Assembly: GCF_028553765.1 (NCBI RefSeq)
Contig: NZ_CP067134.1
Span: forward strand, 3,391,001 to 3,455,000
Source of the DNA: Paracoccus stylophorae
GTDB taxonomy: Bacteria > Pseudomonadota > Alphaproteobacteria > Rhodobacterales > Rhodobacteraceae
Direction of reading: 5' to 3'
DNA: 64,000 nt
Shown: positions 24,967 through 34,469 of the stretch, one piece after another
How the letters are laid out: every line of letters begins with the position of its first letter
Position numbering within the stretch: the first letter of the stretch is position 1
Notes under the pieces: generated by a model
Told to the model about the DNA's origin: nothing
What the model saw: the letters and a program-made list of their open reading frames with translations, nothing else
The model's database searches: none
Position numbers and translations under genes: made by a program

Positions 24967-26085
24967 ATGACCGTCTCTGCCTTCGACGTGAACGCGTTCG
25001 TCTACAACACGCGGTTGAGCGTTCCGCCGCCGGGCGCGTCGTCCACGGTGACGATGACCAATGTCGATGCGAACATCAACAAGCTGTATTATTCCACGAT
25101 CTCGGCCAACGCGACGAACGACGCCAATGGCGACGGGCGGTTCAACGTGGGCGAGACGGTGACGCTGACCGATCATGTCGGATCGGCGCAGAACGTGGTG
25201 AAATCGGTCACCACCCTGAACGTTCTGGGCAGCGGCAGGTTTACCTGGACCAGTTCCCTTGCACCGGGATTCGGCGGGACGGCGGATGTGCTGGTCACGT
25301 CGGACGGGTCGAAAACCTATCTTGTCTTCGTGAACGGCGACCAGCGCTCGCATTACGACAACAACCACGATCGGACGGGGGCCAGCGGACCGCGCATCGG
25401 GGAGTTGATCAACAGTAGCACGCTGACATGGCGCGCGGTCGGCTATGAACCCGGCGAAGGTCCACTGTGTTTCGGGCGCGGCACGCTGATCGACACGGAT
25501 CGCGGCGGCGTCGCGATCGAGCTTTTGCGCGTCGGCGACCGGGTTCTGACCCGCGACAACGGTGCGCAGCCGATCCGCTGGATCGGGTCGATGATCCTGA
25601 CCGCAGGGGCGCTGGCCGCCGATCCCAGGCTGCGGCCCATCAAGATCACGGCGGACAGCCTGGGTGCCGGGCTGCCGGCGCGCGATCTGGTGGTCTCGCC
25701 CCAGCATCGGGTCGTCGTCCGTTCGAAGATCGCCAAGCGGATGTTCGACGCGGACGAGGTGTTCGTGCCGGCGGTCAAGCTGACGGCGCTGCCCGGCGTG
25801 TTCGTGGATACCGAGTGCGGCGAAGTCGAGTATTTCCACATGCTGTTCGACCGGCACGAAATCGTCACCTCGAACGGGGCGCAGACCGAAAGCCTGCATA
25901 CCGGCAGGATCGCGCTGCGCAGCCTGTCCACTGCGGCGCGCGACGAAATCTTTGCGATCTTTCCCGAACTGGCAGAGACCGGGCAGGTCCGCGCGCTGGC
26001 CCGTCCGGTGCCCAAGGGGCGCGAAATCGGCGCATTGCTGCACCGCCACGTGAAGAACGCAAAGCCGTTGCAAGCGGCAGGCTGA
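24967..26085 (+). CDS. Hint (Hedgehog/intein) domain protein
   Basis: Protein of 372 aa. Residues 1-160 are a beta-rich, Asn/Asp/Thr-rich region without a recognised domain. From C168 (CFGRGTLIDTD) a Hint_2-type domain begins, with LLRVGDRVLTRDNGAQPIRWIG, the block VVSPQHRVVVRS and EYFHMLFDRHEIV. C168 would be the N-S acyl-shift nucleophile in autoproteolysis. The C-terminal ~50 residues are a basic extension. No cleavable signal peptide is seen; relatives in Rhodobacterales are thought to be exported by type I systems. Codon use matches its neighbours. Target of cleavage unknown. Confidence 0.83.
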   Translation: MTVSAFDVNAFVYNTRLSVPPPGASSTVTMTNVDANINKLYYSTISANATNDANGDGRFNVGETVTLTDHVGSAQNVVKSVTTLNVLGSGRFTWTSSLAPGFGGTADVLVTSDGSKTYLVFVNGDQRSHYDNNHDRTGASGPRIGELINSSTLTWRAVGYEPGEGPLCFGRGTLIDTDRGGVAIELLRVGDRVLTRDNGAQPIRWIGSMILTAGALAADPRLRPIKITADSLGAGLPARDLVVSPQHRVVVRSKIAKRMFDADEVFVPAVKLTALPGVFVDTECGEVEYFHMLFDRHEIVTSNGAQTESLHTGRIALRSLSTAARDEIFAIFPELAETGQVRALARPVPKGREIGALLHRHVKNAKPLQAAG

Positions 26086-26135
26086 GGGCGCGGCACACGG
26101 GCGGGCGCATCAAGCACCCATGCCCTCACGCGCTG

Positions 26136-27644
26136 TCAGGTCGTGAACAGATCCGCGTATTCCGCGCGCAGGGCGGCTTTTTGCACCTTGCCCATGGTGT
26201 TGCGCGGCAATTCGTCGATCACGATCACCTTCTTGGGCTGCTTGAACCGCGCCAGCCGGTCGGACAGGCCCGCCATGATCTGCTGCGGGTCGGGCGGGGT
26301 GGTGCGGTCGCGGGCGATCACCGCGACCACGCCTTCGCCGAAATCGGGATGCGGCACGCCGATCACGGCGCTTTCCAGAACGCCCGGCATCTCGTCGATC
26401 AGCAACTCGACCTCTTTGGGATAGATGTTGAACCCGCCCGAGATGATCAGATCCTTGCCGCGCCCGACGATCACGACATAGCCGTCCGGGTCGATCATGC
26501 CCAGATCGCCGGTCTTGAACCAGCCATCCGCGCCCAGCTCCTCGGCGGTCTTTTCGGGCATCCGCCAATACCCCTGGAAGACGTTGTCGCCGCGCACCTC
26601 GATCAGGCCGATTTCGCCCTGCGGCAGTTCGGCCCCGTCCTCGCCGGTGATCTTCAGTTCGACCCCCGGCAGCGGAAAGCCCACGGTACCCGCCCGCCTT
26701 TCCCCGTCATACGGGTTCGAGGTGTTCATGTTGGTTTCCGTCATGCCATAGCGTTCCAGGATGCGGTGCCCGGTGCGATCCTCGAACGCGCGATGCGTCT
26801 CGGCCAGCAGGGGCGCGCTGCCCGAGGTGAACAGCCGCATGTCGCGGACCAGATCGCCGGTGAAATCGTCGCGATCCAGCAGCCTTGTGTAGAAGGTCGG
26901 CACCCCCATCATCGCGGTCGCGCGCGGCAGCAGGCGGATCACCGTGTCGGCGTCGAATTTCGGCAGCCAGATCATCGCGCCGCCGGTCAGCATCGACACG
27001 TTCGAGGCGACGAACAGCCCGTGGGTGTGAAAGATCGGCAGCGCGTGCAGCAGCACGTCTTGGGCGGTAAAGCGCCACGCATCGGCCAGCGTGCGGGCGT
27101 TCGACAGCAGATTGTCATGGCTCAGCATCGCGCCCTTGGACCGGCCGGTGGTGCCCGATGTGTAAAGAATGGCGGCAAGATCGGCGCCGCCGCGCGCCAC
27201 CGGATCGTGGCGTTCCGGACAGGCGGCGGCGGCGTCGCTCAGGCTGCCACGGCCATCCGCGTCCAGCGTCATCAGCCGGCCCTCGGGCGGCATGAAATCG
27301 TCGCGCCGCGCCTGCCGGGACGGGTCGCAGACCACCAAGGCCGGTTCGGCGTCGCCGACGAAATAGCCGATCTCGGCGGCTGTATAGGCGGTGTTCAGCG
27401 GCAGGAACACCGCGCCCGCGCGCACCGCCGCCAGATACAGCGCCAGCGCCTGCGGCGATTTCTCGACCTGCACGGCCACGCGGTCGCCCGGCTGCACGCC
27501 GGTTTGCGTCAGCATGTTCGCCATCTGCCCCGACAGGCGATAGATGTCGTCATAGGACAGGGCTGCGCCATTTTGCAGGATCAGGAAATCGCGATCCTCG
27601 CCCTTGCGCGGGCCCATCAGCGCGTCGAACAGCGTGTTGGTCAT
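26136..27644 (-). CDS. matB: malonyl-CoA synthetase
   Basis: AMP-forming acyl-CoA synthetase of 502 aa that activates malonate to malonyl-CoA. The P-loop ILYTSGTTGRSKGAMLSH is near residues 160-177, YGMTETNMNTSNPY is the A5 region, and the C-terminal domain has WFKTGDLG, GRGKDLIISGGFNIYPKEVE and the catalytic lysine in NTMGKVQKAAL. The MatB assignment rests on the ERYGMTETNMN context and on the neighbours: malonyl-CoA decarboxylase and a TRAP transporter in one operon. ATGA overlap with the decarboxylase. Confidence 0.93.
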   Translation of the reverse strand: MTNTLFDALMGPRKGEDRDFLILQNGAALSYDDIYRLSGQMANMLTQTGVQPGDRVAVQVEKSPQALALYLAAVRAGAVFLPLNTAYTAAEIGYFVGDAEPALVVCDPSRQARRDDFMPPEGRLMTLDADGRGSLSDAAAACPERHDPVARGGADLAAILYTSGTTGRSKGAMLSHDNLLSNARTLADAWRFTAQDVLLHALPIFHTHGLFVASNVSMLTGGAMIWLPKFDADTVIRLLPRATAMMGVPTFYTRLLDRDDFTGDLVRDMRLFTSGSAPLLAETHRAFEDRTGHRILERYGMTETNMNTSNPYDGERRAGTVGFPLPGVELKITGEDGAELPQGEIGLIEVRGDNVFQGYWRMPEKTAEELGADGWFKTGDLGMIDPDGYVVIVGRGKDLIISGGFNIYPKEVELLIDEMPGVLESAVIGVPHPDFGEGVVAVIARDRTTPPDPQQIMAGLSDRLARFKQPKKVIVIDELPRNTMGKVQKAALRAEYADLFTT

Positions 27645-28963
27645 GTCGTCTTGTCCGTTTTCGTCTTCCTGCCGGCGGCCGTCGCCTCGGCCTCGGCCTT
27701 GCGCGCGGCGTCCTGCAGGCGTTTGGGGGCGGCGATGATGCCGCGTTCGGTGAAATCGTCGTGCTGCGCCTCGATCCGCTGGCGGTCATAGAGGTAGTTG
27801 ACCATCATCCCAAGGCTTTGCGCCATGCCGCGTTCGGATTTGTCGGCCCCGGCGATGACCCGGTGCGCCTCGGCCCCGTTGCCCAGATGGAACCGGGCGA
27901 CGGGGTCGCGCGGGCGGCCGCGCGCGTCCTTGGCCAGCAGCAGATAGCGGGCGGTCTGCGCCGACAGCGGGCCGGGCTGCGGATCGTCCAGAAGCGCCGC
28001 GATCTCGGCCTCGCCTGCGGCGGCGCGTTCCTGCAACCAGTTTCGCAGGCCGGGAATGGGCGACAGCGTCACGAATGTCGTCAGGCCGGGCAGTTCGCGC
28101 GACAGTTCGGCGACCACGTTCTTGATCAGAAGATTACCGAAGCTGATCCCGGCCAGCCCCGCCTGACAGTTCGAGATGGAATAGAACACCGCCGTATCCG
28201 CCGATTGCGGCGCCAGCGGCGCACGGCGTTCGTCGATCAGCGCCTGCACCGAATCGGGCAGGCCGCGGGTCAGCGCCACCTCGACGAAGATCAGCGGATC
28301 GTCGGGCATGGCCGGGTGCATATAGGCATAGCAGCGCCGATCCTCGGGCAGGACGCGGCGTTGCAGATCGCGGAAATCGCGGATCTCGTGCACGGCTTCG
28401 TATTCGATCAGCTTTTCCAGCAGAAAGGCCGGGCTGTGCCAGTCGATGCGCAGCAGTTTCAGGAACCCGCGATTGAACCACGAGCGCAGCAGATGGCGGA
28501 AATCGGCATCGACGCGGGCAAAGGCGCGGTCGCGCCCGGTCAGGCGCAGCAGGTCGGCGCGCATGGCGACCAGCCGCGCGGTTCCGCCCGGCGCCATGTT
28601 CAGCCGGCGCAGCAATTCCTGGCGCGGCGGCTCGGCCAGCCGCGTCAGGGCTTCCAGATCGGCGGGGTCCTTGCGGTCCAGCCATGTCTTCACCGCCTTG
28701 GTCAGCGCCGCGTGATCGGGGTCGAACCCGTCGCGCAGCCCGGCGAAGAAGATGCGCTTGCCGTCGTCGTCCAGCGCCGCATAGGCGGCAAGGATGTCGG
28801 CCGCGACCGCCATGCCGCGGGTTTCCGATTGCAGGACCGGCAGACGCTGCGCCGCCTCGATCAGCGCCTCGGGCGTCAGGCGGGGCGCGCCCTTGCCCCG
28901 CCGCCAGCCGGAACTGACGACAAGGCTGCTGAGCCGGTCGTAAAGCTGGGCGGTCAGGGTCAC
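27641..28963 (-). CDS. matA: malonyl-CoA decarboxylase
   Basis: Decarboxylase of 440 aa that converts malonyl-CoA to acetyl-CoA and CO2. The N-terminal helical domain precedes a GNAT-like catalytic domain with CYAYMHPAMPDDPLIFVEVAL, the Ser/His site regions FYSISNCQAGLAGISFGN and TFVTLSPIPGLRNWL, and the C-terminal RIAGADKSERGMAQS-type motif preceding VNYLYD. It starts with GTG at 28963, overlapping the permease stop as GTGA; a long upstream frame belongs to the permease. With MatB it forms the malonate catabolic pair. Confidence 0.94.
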   Translation of the reverse strand: MTLTAQLYDRLSSLVVSSGWRRGKGAPRLTPEALIEAAQRLPVLQSETRGMAVAADILAAYAALDDDGKRIFFAGLRDGFDPDHAALTKAVKTWLDRKDPADLEALTRLAEPPRQELLRRLNMAPGGTARLVAMRADLLRLTGRDRAFARVDADFRHLLRSWFNRGFLKLLRIDWHSPAFLLEKLIEYEAVHEIRDFRDLQRRVLPEDRRCYAYMHPAMPDDPLIFVEVALTRGLPDSVQALIDERRAPLAPQSADTAVFYSISNCQAGLAGISFGNLLIKNVVAELSRELPGLTTFVTLSPIPGLRNWLQERAAAGEAEIAALLDDPQPGPLSAQTARYLLLAKDARGRPRDPVARFHLGNGAEAHRVIAGADKSERGMAQSLGMMVNYLYDRQRIEAQHDDFTERGIIAAPKRLQDAARKAEAEATAAGRKTKTDKTT

Positions 28964-30276
28964 AGCGCCGGCCCCATCACCATTTCGGGCAAAAACAGCG
29001 CGATCTGGGGAAAGATCGCCAGCAGGATCATGCCCACCACCATCATGCCCACGAAGGGCAGCGACCCGAACAGGATGTCGCGCAACGAGATCTGCGGCGC
29101 GATGCTGTTGATGACATACAGGTTCAGCCCGACCGGCGGGGTGATCAGGCCGATTTCCATGTTGATCGTCAGGATGACCGCGAACCAGTAGGGATCGAAC
29201 CCCGCCGAATCCAGGATCGGCATCAGGATCGGCGCCGACATCAGGATGATCGCGACCGGCGGCAGAAAGAAGCCCGCGACCAGCAGGAAGATGTTGATGA
29301 TGATCAGCAGCACCCACCGGTTGACCTCGAGATCGGCGATGGCGCCCGCGACGGTCTGGGTGATGAACAGCGAGGACAAGGCAAAGGCGAACAGTTCCGC
29401 CGCGCCGATGATCAGCATGATCATCACCGCCTCGCGGATCGTGTCGCGGAAGATCGCGACCATGGGGCCCGCCTTCCACATGCGATAGATGATCGCGACC
29501 AGCAAAATGCAGATCAGCGCGCCGGTTCCCGCCGCCTCGGACGGGGTGGCGACGCCGCCGTAGAGGACGAACAGGATCGCCGCCACGATCAGCAGGAACG
29601 GCAGCACGCGCGGCAGGTTCTCAAGCCGTTCGGCCAGCGAAAAGCGGCGCGTGACATCGCCCAGGGCGATGCCCTTGCGCCAGCAATCGAACAGCGCCCA
29701 GGCCATGAACAGGACGGTCAGCATCAGCCCCGGCAGCAGCCCGGCCAGAAACAGCCGCCCGATCGAGGTTTCGGTCGAGATGCCATAGACGATCATCGTG
29801 ACCGAGGGCGGGATCAGGATGCCCAACGTGCCGCCCGCCGCGATCGAGCCTGCGGCAAGGCTGTCGGGATAGCCGCGCTTGGTCATTTCGGGGATGCCCA
29901 TCTTGCCGATGGCGGCGCAGGTCGCGGGGCTGCTGCCCGACAGCGCGGCAAACAGCCCGCAGGCGCCGATATTCGACATCACCATCCCGCCCGGCACCCG
30001 GTACAGCCAGCGGTCCAGCGCCTCGTAAAGATCCTTGCCGGCGGGGCTGCTGGCCACCGCCGCGCCCATCAGGATGAACATCGGCACCGACACCATGCCG
30101 AAATTGGCCAGACCGGCGAAGAAGGTTTCCGACAGCCCGCCGATGGCGGTGAAGCCCTCCGACAGGACCAGCGCCGCCACCGCGACGAAGCCCAGGGCAA
30201 AGGCGATCGGCGTGCCGGCGCCCAGCAGGACCAGCATCGCGACCAGAACGGCCAGACCCGCAGCCGAGGGCGACAT
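28960..30276 (-). CDS. matM: TRAP transporter large permease (DctM-type), malonate
   Basis: Integral membrane protein of 438 aa with about 12 hydrophobic segments, the ion-coupled permease of a DctPQM TRAP system. Family landmarks are FAALSGSSPATCAAIGKMGI, GGTLGILIPPSVTMIVYG and EIGLITPPVGLNLYVINSI. The start ATG at 30276 overlaps the small permease stop in TGATG; a GTG three bases earlier is possible. The operon order matP-matQ-matM-decarboxylase-matB equals the matPQMAB arrangement described for malonate in Sinorhizobium meliloti. Confidence 0.92.
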   Translation of the reverse strand: MSPSAAGLAVLVAMLVLLGAGTPIAFALGFVAVAALVLSEGFTAIGGLSETFFAGLANFGMVSVPMFILMGAAVASSPAGKDLYEALDRWLYRVPGGMVMSNIGACGLFAALSGSSPATCAAIGKMGIPEMTKRGYPDSLAAGSIAAGGTLGILIPPSVTMIVYGISTETSIGRLFLAGLLPGLMLTVLFMAWALFDCWRKGIALGDVTRRFSLAERLENLPRVLPFLLIVAAILFVLYGGVATPSEAAGTGALICILLVAIIYRMWKAGPMVAIFRDTIREAVMIMLIIGAAELFAFALSSLFITQTVAGAIADLEVNRWVLLIIINIFLLVAGFFLPPVAIILMSAPILMPILDSAGFDPYWFAVILTINMEIGLITPPVGLNLYVINSIAPQISLRDILFGSLPFVGMMVVGMILLAIFPQIALFLPEMVMGPAL

Positions 30277-30776
30277 CACGCCCCCCTTTCGGGCAGACCG
30301 CCGGTCATCGCCACCACTGTCTGCGCGATCAGTTGCAGGCCCATCAGCCCCATCGCGAAGGGCACCGGCCAGAACGGAATCCACAGCGGCAGCGCCCAGA
30401 TCGTGTCGGTGGTCCAGCCGTTCGACGCGGCCTCATAGAGAAAGCCGAAGCCCGACCACGCCAGCGCGCCGACAAAGCAAAGCGACGCCAGACCCGAGAT
30501 CAGCGCAAGGATGCGGCGCAGCCCCGGCCCCGACGCCTCGACCAGCAGATCGACGCCGACATGGCCGCCCAAGGCCAGCACATAGGGGCTGCCCAGCATC
30601 ATCGCGGCGGTGGTGGCATAGATCACGAATTCGGTCTGCCACACGGTCGAGGCCCCCAACACATAGCGCGAGAACACCATCTGCGTGACCACCACCGTCG
30701 CCGCCGCCAGCAGGACCATGGCGAACACGCCGCTGACGCGGGCCAGCCCGTCAAGAAGGCGCAGAACCGCCCTCAT
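30276..30776 (-). CDS. matQ: TRAP transporter small permease (DctQ-type), malonate
   Basis: Membrane protein of 166 aa with four hydrophobic helices (around residues 14-36, 50-70, 90-112 and 130-155), as expected for DctQ subunits, and the typical FSRYVLGASTVWQTEF after helix 1. It begins 40 bases after the binding-protein gene and ends overlapping the large permease start. Confidence 0.9.
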   Translation of the reverse strand: MRAVLRLLDGLARVSGVFAMVLLAAATVVVTQMVFSRYVLGASTVWQTEFVIYATTAAMMLGSPYVLALGGHVGVDLLVEASGPGLRRILALISGLASLCFVGALAWSGFGFLYEAASNGWTTDTIWALPLWIPFWPVPFAMGLMGLQLIAQTVVAMTGGLPERGA

Positions 30777-30816
30777 GCCCGCAGCCTGCCCGGCGCGGCC
30801 GGGATCGCAGGCCCGA

Positions 30817-31806
30817 TCACTCGACCGCCAGCGCCTGGTCGATCAGGTCCTGCCCGCCTTCGACCTCGTCCGAGAAATGCTTGTAGGAAGTGTCCCGGGC
30901 GATGGCCAGCCAGGCGTCGAAATCCTCGGGCGTCATGGTCGCGACCTCGACCCCGGCCTTTTCGAACGTCTCGATCATGGTGGTGTCCAGCCCCGCGGCC
31001 TGTTCCGAAAACCACTGCTCGGCCCGCTGGCCCGCATCCATCAGCGCCTGTTGCTGTTCGGGGTTGAGCCGGTCGAAGACCTTTTTCGAGATCAGAACCG
31101 GTTCGTACATGAACCACAGCGCGTTTTCACCCGGCGCGGTCAGGCATGTCGCCTGTTCGAACAGGCGATAGCTGACCATCGACCCCGACGAGGTGTTGGC
31201 CGCGTCCAGAACGCCGGTCTGCATGCCGGTATAGATCTCGGACGACGGCATCGACGAGATCGAGGCCCCGGCACCGACCAGCATCTGTTCGAAGGCCGGA
31301 CCCGCCGCCCGCGTCACCTGACCCGCGATCGTGTCGGGCGCGGTGATGCAGTTCTTCTTGCTGACAAAGCCGCCCGACAGCCACGCATCCGACAGGACCA
31401 GCGCGCCGTTATCCTCGATCAGCTTGTGGATCGATTCCATGAAGGGCGAATCGTTCAGCCGCGCGGCGCGTTCGTGGTTGCGCACCAGTCCCGGCATCAG
31501 GGTCACGCTGAATTGCGGCACCCGTCCGGCGGCATAGTCCAGCGGAAAGGACGACATGTCCAACTGCCCGCTGGTCAGCGCGCCCCATTGTTCCTTGGCC
31601 TTGTACAGCGATTCCCCCGGATAGACGCGGATTTCCAGATCGACGTCGGCATCGGCCACGTCCTTGGCGATCATCTGCACCATCTCGTCGCGCGCATCGC
31701 CCTTGCCGCCCGGAAACTGGTGGCTGGCCTTCAGCACCTCGGCGCCTGCGACCATCGGCATGGCGGTGGCAAGGGCCAGAACGGCACCCGTTGTCTTGAA
31801 CATCAT
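30817..31806 (-). CDS. matP: TRAP transporter substrate-binding protein (DctP-type), malonate
   Basis: Periplasmic binding protein of 329 aa. A signal peptide of about 22 residues ends at AGA-EVLKASHQFPGGKGDARDEM; the mature part has the DctP fold with the carboxylate-binding arginine region YTGMQTGVLDAANTSSGSM. Two adjacent ATG codons (31806 and 31803) follow GGGAGGAAAG; the second has the more usual spacing of seven bases, so the true start may be one codon later. First gene of the mat operon, reading away from matR. Confidence 0.92.
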   Translation of the reverse strand: MMFKTTGAVLALATAMPMVAGAEVLKASHQFPGGKGDARDEMVQMIAKDVADADVDLEIRVYPGESLYKAKEQWGALTSGQLDMSSFPLDYAAGRVPQFSVTLMPGLVRNHERAARLNDSPFMESIHKLIEDNGALVLSDAWLSGGFVSKKNCITAPDTIAGQVTRAAGPAFEQMLVGAGASISSMPSSEIYTGMQTGVLDAANTSSGSMVSYRLFEQATCLTAPGENALWFMYEPVLISKKVFDRLNPEQQQALMDAGQRAEQWFSEQAAGLDTTMIETFEKAGVEVATMTPEDFDAWLAIARDTSYKHFSDEVEGGQDLIDQALAVE

Positions 31807-31895
31807 CTTTCCTCCCGCGGCGCGTCGTGGCGCCCATGTTGTGCCGCGACGCGCGCGGCCGCAATCTCTCCCACGGCCGAGTTTGACTCGACTTC

Positions 31896-31907
31896 TGTGT
31901 ATACACA
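31896..31907. promoter_or_regulatory. palindromic operator between matP and matR
   Basis: TGTGTATACACA is a perfect 12-base palindrome in the 136-base divergent region, 89 bases from the matP start and 35 bases from the matR start. A TATACA core flanked by GT/AC is typical for FCD-type GntR repressors, including malonate regulators. A GATAAT -10-like element for matR sits at 31911-31916. MatR binding is inferred from position and sequence type. Confidence 0.65.
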
Positions 31908-31942
31908 AGCGATAATTATGCACACAGCAGCAGGGGGTGAGG

Positions 31943-32596
31943 ATGGCCAGCGCCGCCGACGAGATCAGCGAAATGCTGGAAACCGAGATCGTCGAAGGCG
32001 TCCTGCCCCCCGGCACGCGGCTGGAGGAACCTGCGCTGGCGGAACGGTTCGGCGTCTCGCGCACGCCGGTGCGCGAGGCGTTGCAGCGGCTGTCGGCCTC
32101 GGGTCTGGTCGAGCTGAAGCCGCGTCGCGGCACGCAGGTCCTGAACCCGTCGATCGGGCGCATCGTCGAGATGTTCGAGGTGATGGCCGAGCTGGAGGCC
32201 GTCTGTGCCCGCCTGTGCGCACGGCGGGGCGGGCCGGCGCTGTTTTCGAATCTGCGGCTGTGGATGGATCGCTGCGCGGCGGCGGCGCGCGCGGGCGATG
32301 CGTCGGCCTATTACGCGGCGAACAAGGGGTTTCACAGCGCCATCTATGCCGGGTCGCAGAACCTGTTTCTGGCCGAACAGGCCGAGTTGCTGCATCTGCG
32401 GCTGACACCGTTCCGGCGACAGCAGCTGCGCCTGCCGCGCCGCATGACGCAATCGCTGGCCGAACATGCGCGGATCGTCACGGCCATCGAGGATGGCGAC
32501 GCCGCCGCCGCCGAGGAGGCGCAGCGCGCCCATATCCTGATCCAGGGCGAGCGTTTCACCGATTTCCTTGCCCTGCACGGCGGCGCGCGGGTCTGA
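31943..32596 (+). CDS. matR: GntR/FCD-family regulator of malonate genes
   Basis: Regulator of 217 aa. N-terminal winged helix with LPPGTRLEEPALAERFGVSR-type signature and TPVREALQRLSASGLVELKP; C-terminal all-helical FCD ligand domain, with metal/ligand histidines in NKGFHSAIY and LAEHARIV. Translation probably starts at ATG 31943, preceded by a run of G at good distance; a GTG at 31937 is the alternative. Divergent from the mat operon with a palindrome between, so it is the likely malonate- or malonyl-CoA-responsive repressor. Confidence 0.88.
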   Translation: MASAADEISEMLETEIVEGVLPPGTRLEEPALAERFGVSRTPVREALQRLSASGLVELKPRRGTQVLNPSIGRIVEMFEVMAELEAVCARLCARRGGPALFSNLRLWMDRCAAAARAGDASAYYAANKGFHSAIYAGSQNLFLAEQAELLHLRLTPFRRQQLRLPRRMTQSLAEHARIVTAIEDGDAAAAEEAQRAHILIQGERFTDFLALHGGARV

Positions 32597-32616
32597 TCGC
32601 GGCGGGGGCCGCGGCC

Positions 32617-33402
32617 TTACGCGACGATGGATTGCGGCAGCATCCACACGCCCCGGTCGGGCGCGCGGTTGATCCGCAGATCGCAGCCATAGGCGCGCGA
32701 CAGGTTGTCGTCGGTCATCACCGCCTCGGGCCGGCCCTGCGCCACGACCCGCCCGCCCTGCATCAGCGCGACGCGGTCGGCAAACATCGCCGTCAGGTTC
32801 AGATCGTGCATCACCGCGACGACGCCGCCGCCCGCCGCCGCGTAATCCGCCGCGATCCGCATGACGGTCAGCTGATGGGCGATGTCGAGGCTGCTGACAG
32901 GCTCGTCCAGGAACAGCCAGCGCGGGCCGTCGGGCGTGACCGGCTGCCAGACCTGCACCAGCGCGCGGGCCAGTTGCACCCGCTGCTGTTCGCCGCCAGA
33001 CATCTGCTGATACAGCTGTCCCCCGCGTCCCGGCAGCCCGACCCGCGCCAGCGCGGCCGAGATCAGGGCGGCGCGGGCGGGGCCGATGACGGGGCGGGTC
33101 GACAGGCCGATGCCCACGATTTCGGACGCGGTGAAGGGAAAGGACAGCGTGCTGTGCTGGGGCAGGTCTCGCAGCGCGGCCAGATCGTGCGGCAGGCGGG
33201 TGGCGATGTCGGTGCCGTTCAGCGTGATCCGCCCGGATCGCGGGGCCACATCGCCGGTCAGCGCGCGCAGCAGCGTGGTCTTGCCCGAGCCGTTCGGCCC
33301 GATGATCGCCGTGACCCGGCCGGCCTGCGCGACCAGTCCCGCGCCGTGCAGGATCTGTCTGCGGCCCAGCCACAGATCCAGCGATTGCGCAACCAGGCTC
33401 AT
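32617..33402 (-). CDS. hmuV: haem ABC transporter ATP-binding protein
   Basis: ATPase of 261 aa. Walker A is GPNGSGKTTLL (residues ~35-45), the signature is QMSGGEQQRVQLARAL, Walker B is WLFLDEPVSSLD and the switch histidine is in VMHDLNL. The HmuV subfamily is supported by LPQHSTLSFPFTASEIVGIG, common in haemin transporters, and by being last in hmuSTUV. ATG overlaps the permease stop. Confidence 0.93.
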   Translation of the reverse strand: MSLVAQSLDLWLGRRQILHGAGLVAQAGRVTAIIGPNGSGKTTLLRALTGDVAPRSGRITLNGTDIATRLPHDLAALRDLPQHSTLSFPFTASEIVGIGLSTRPVIGPARAALISAALARVGLPGRGGQLYQQMSGGEQQRVQLARALVQVWQPVTPDGPRWLFLDEPVSSLDIAHQLTVMRIAADYAAAGGGVVAVMHDLNLTAMFADRVALMQGGRVVAQGRPEAVMTDDNLSRAYGCDLRINRAPDRGVWMLPQSIVA

Positions 33403-34469
33403 CCGTCCAGCGTCCGGCGGTTCGACAGCAGCACCCACATGAAGAACGGCCCGCCGACCATGGCGGTCACGATGCCGATGGGCAGTTCCGCCGGCGCGAC
33501 GACGCTGCGGCTGATCATGTCCGCCCCGATCAGCACCGTGGCCCCCAGCAGCGCCGCGTTGACCAGCAGCCAGCGGTGATCGGGACCGGCGATCAGGCGC
33601 AGAAGATGCGGCACGACGATGCCGACAAAGCCGATCCCGCCCGACACGGCGACCGAGGCCCCGGTCGCGCCCGCCACCGACAGGATGGCGATGGTCTTGG
33701 TCCGCTGCACGTCGATGCCGACATGGGCGGCCGCCGCCTCGCCCAGGGCCAGCCCGTTCAGGCCGCGCGCCAGGAACGGCGCGGCGGCAAGCCCGGCCAG
33801 GATCAGCGGCGCGGCGGCGGCCAGCTTGGGCCAGCTGCTGCCGGCCAGCGAGCCGAGACCCCAGAAGGTCAGATCGCGCAGCTGGTCGTCATCGGCCCGA
33901 AACACGATCAGCCCCGACAGCGCCCCGATCATCGCGGCCAGCGCGATCCCCGCCAGCAGCATGGTGGCGATGGATGTCTGGCCCTGCCGCGTGGCGACGG
34001 CGTAAAGCGCCAGCATCGACACCCAGCCGCCAGCGAAGGCGGCCAGCGGAACCAGATGCCAGCCCGCCGCGGCGGCCATCGCGGGCGGCAGCAGCCCGCC
34101 CAGCACGATGGCCGCGATCGCGCCCAGACCCGCACCGGCGCTGACGCCCAGCAGGCCGGGATCGGCCAACGGGTTGCGGAACAACCCCTGCATCACCGCG
34201 CCCGACACGGCCAGCGACGCGCCGACCAACATCCCGGTCAACAGCCGCGGCAGGCGGATCTGCATCACCACCACCCGGTCGGCGGGCTCGACCCCCGCGC
34301 CCGCCGCCAGATCGCGCAGCACGGCCCAGGCGGGGGTGCCCGCCGCGCCGTGATCCAGCGCCAGCGCCGCCACGATCAGCAGACCCAGACCCAGCACGAT
34401 CGCCAGCGCCCGGCCCCGGTGGCTGCGGTCGCCTGCCGGCACGGCGTGGCCCGCGTCAACCGTGACCAT
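33399..34469 (-). CDS. hmuU: haem ABC transporter permease, FecCD family
   Basis: Permease of 356 aa with about nine or ten hydrophobic segments. FecCD markers are [55 protein letters not shown] and the C-terminal [20 protein letters not shown]. Start choice: ATG 34469 ([10 protein letters not shown]) overlaps the hmuT stop by 14 bases. Three earlier in-frame starts up to 34526 lie within a 30-base tandem repeat in the hmuT 3' end and would add only a basic repetitive leader. Confidence 0.91.
   Translation of the reverse strand: MVTVDAGHAVPAGDRSHRGRALAIVLGLGLLIVAALALDHGAAGTPAWAVLRDLAAGAGVEPADRVVVMQIRLPRLLTGMLVGASLAVSGAVMQGLFRNPLADPGLLGVSAGAGLGAIAAIVLGGLLPPAMAAAAGWHLVPLAAFAGGWVSMLALYAVATRQGQTSIATMLLAGIALAAMIGALSGLIVFRADDDQLRDLTFWGLGSLAGSSWPKLAAAAPLILAGLAAAPFLARGLNGLALGEAAAAHVGIDVQRTKTIAILSVAGATGASVAVSGGIGFVGIVVPHLLRLIAGPDHRWLLVNAALLGATVLIGADMISRSVVAPAELPIGIVTAMVGGPFFMWVLLSNRRTLDG

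Noticed and set aside
23545..26073. 842-codon minus-strand open frame across the methyltransferase, GT2 and Hint genes
   Set aside because: It crosses three genes with clear protein families on the other strand; its own translation is low-complexity.
30685..33579. 964-codon plus-strand open frame across matQ, matP, matR and hmuV
   Set aside because: It overlaps four identified genes, including matR in another frame; composition is that of antisense translation.
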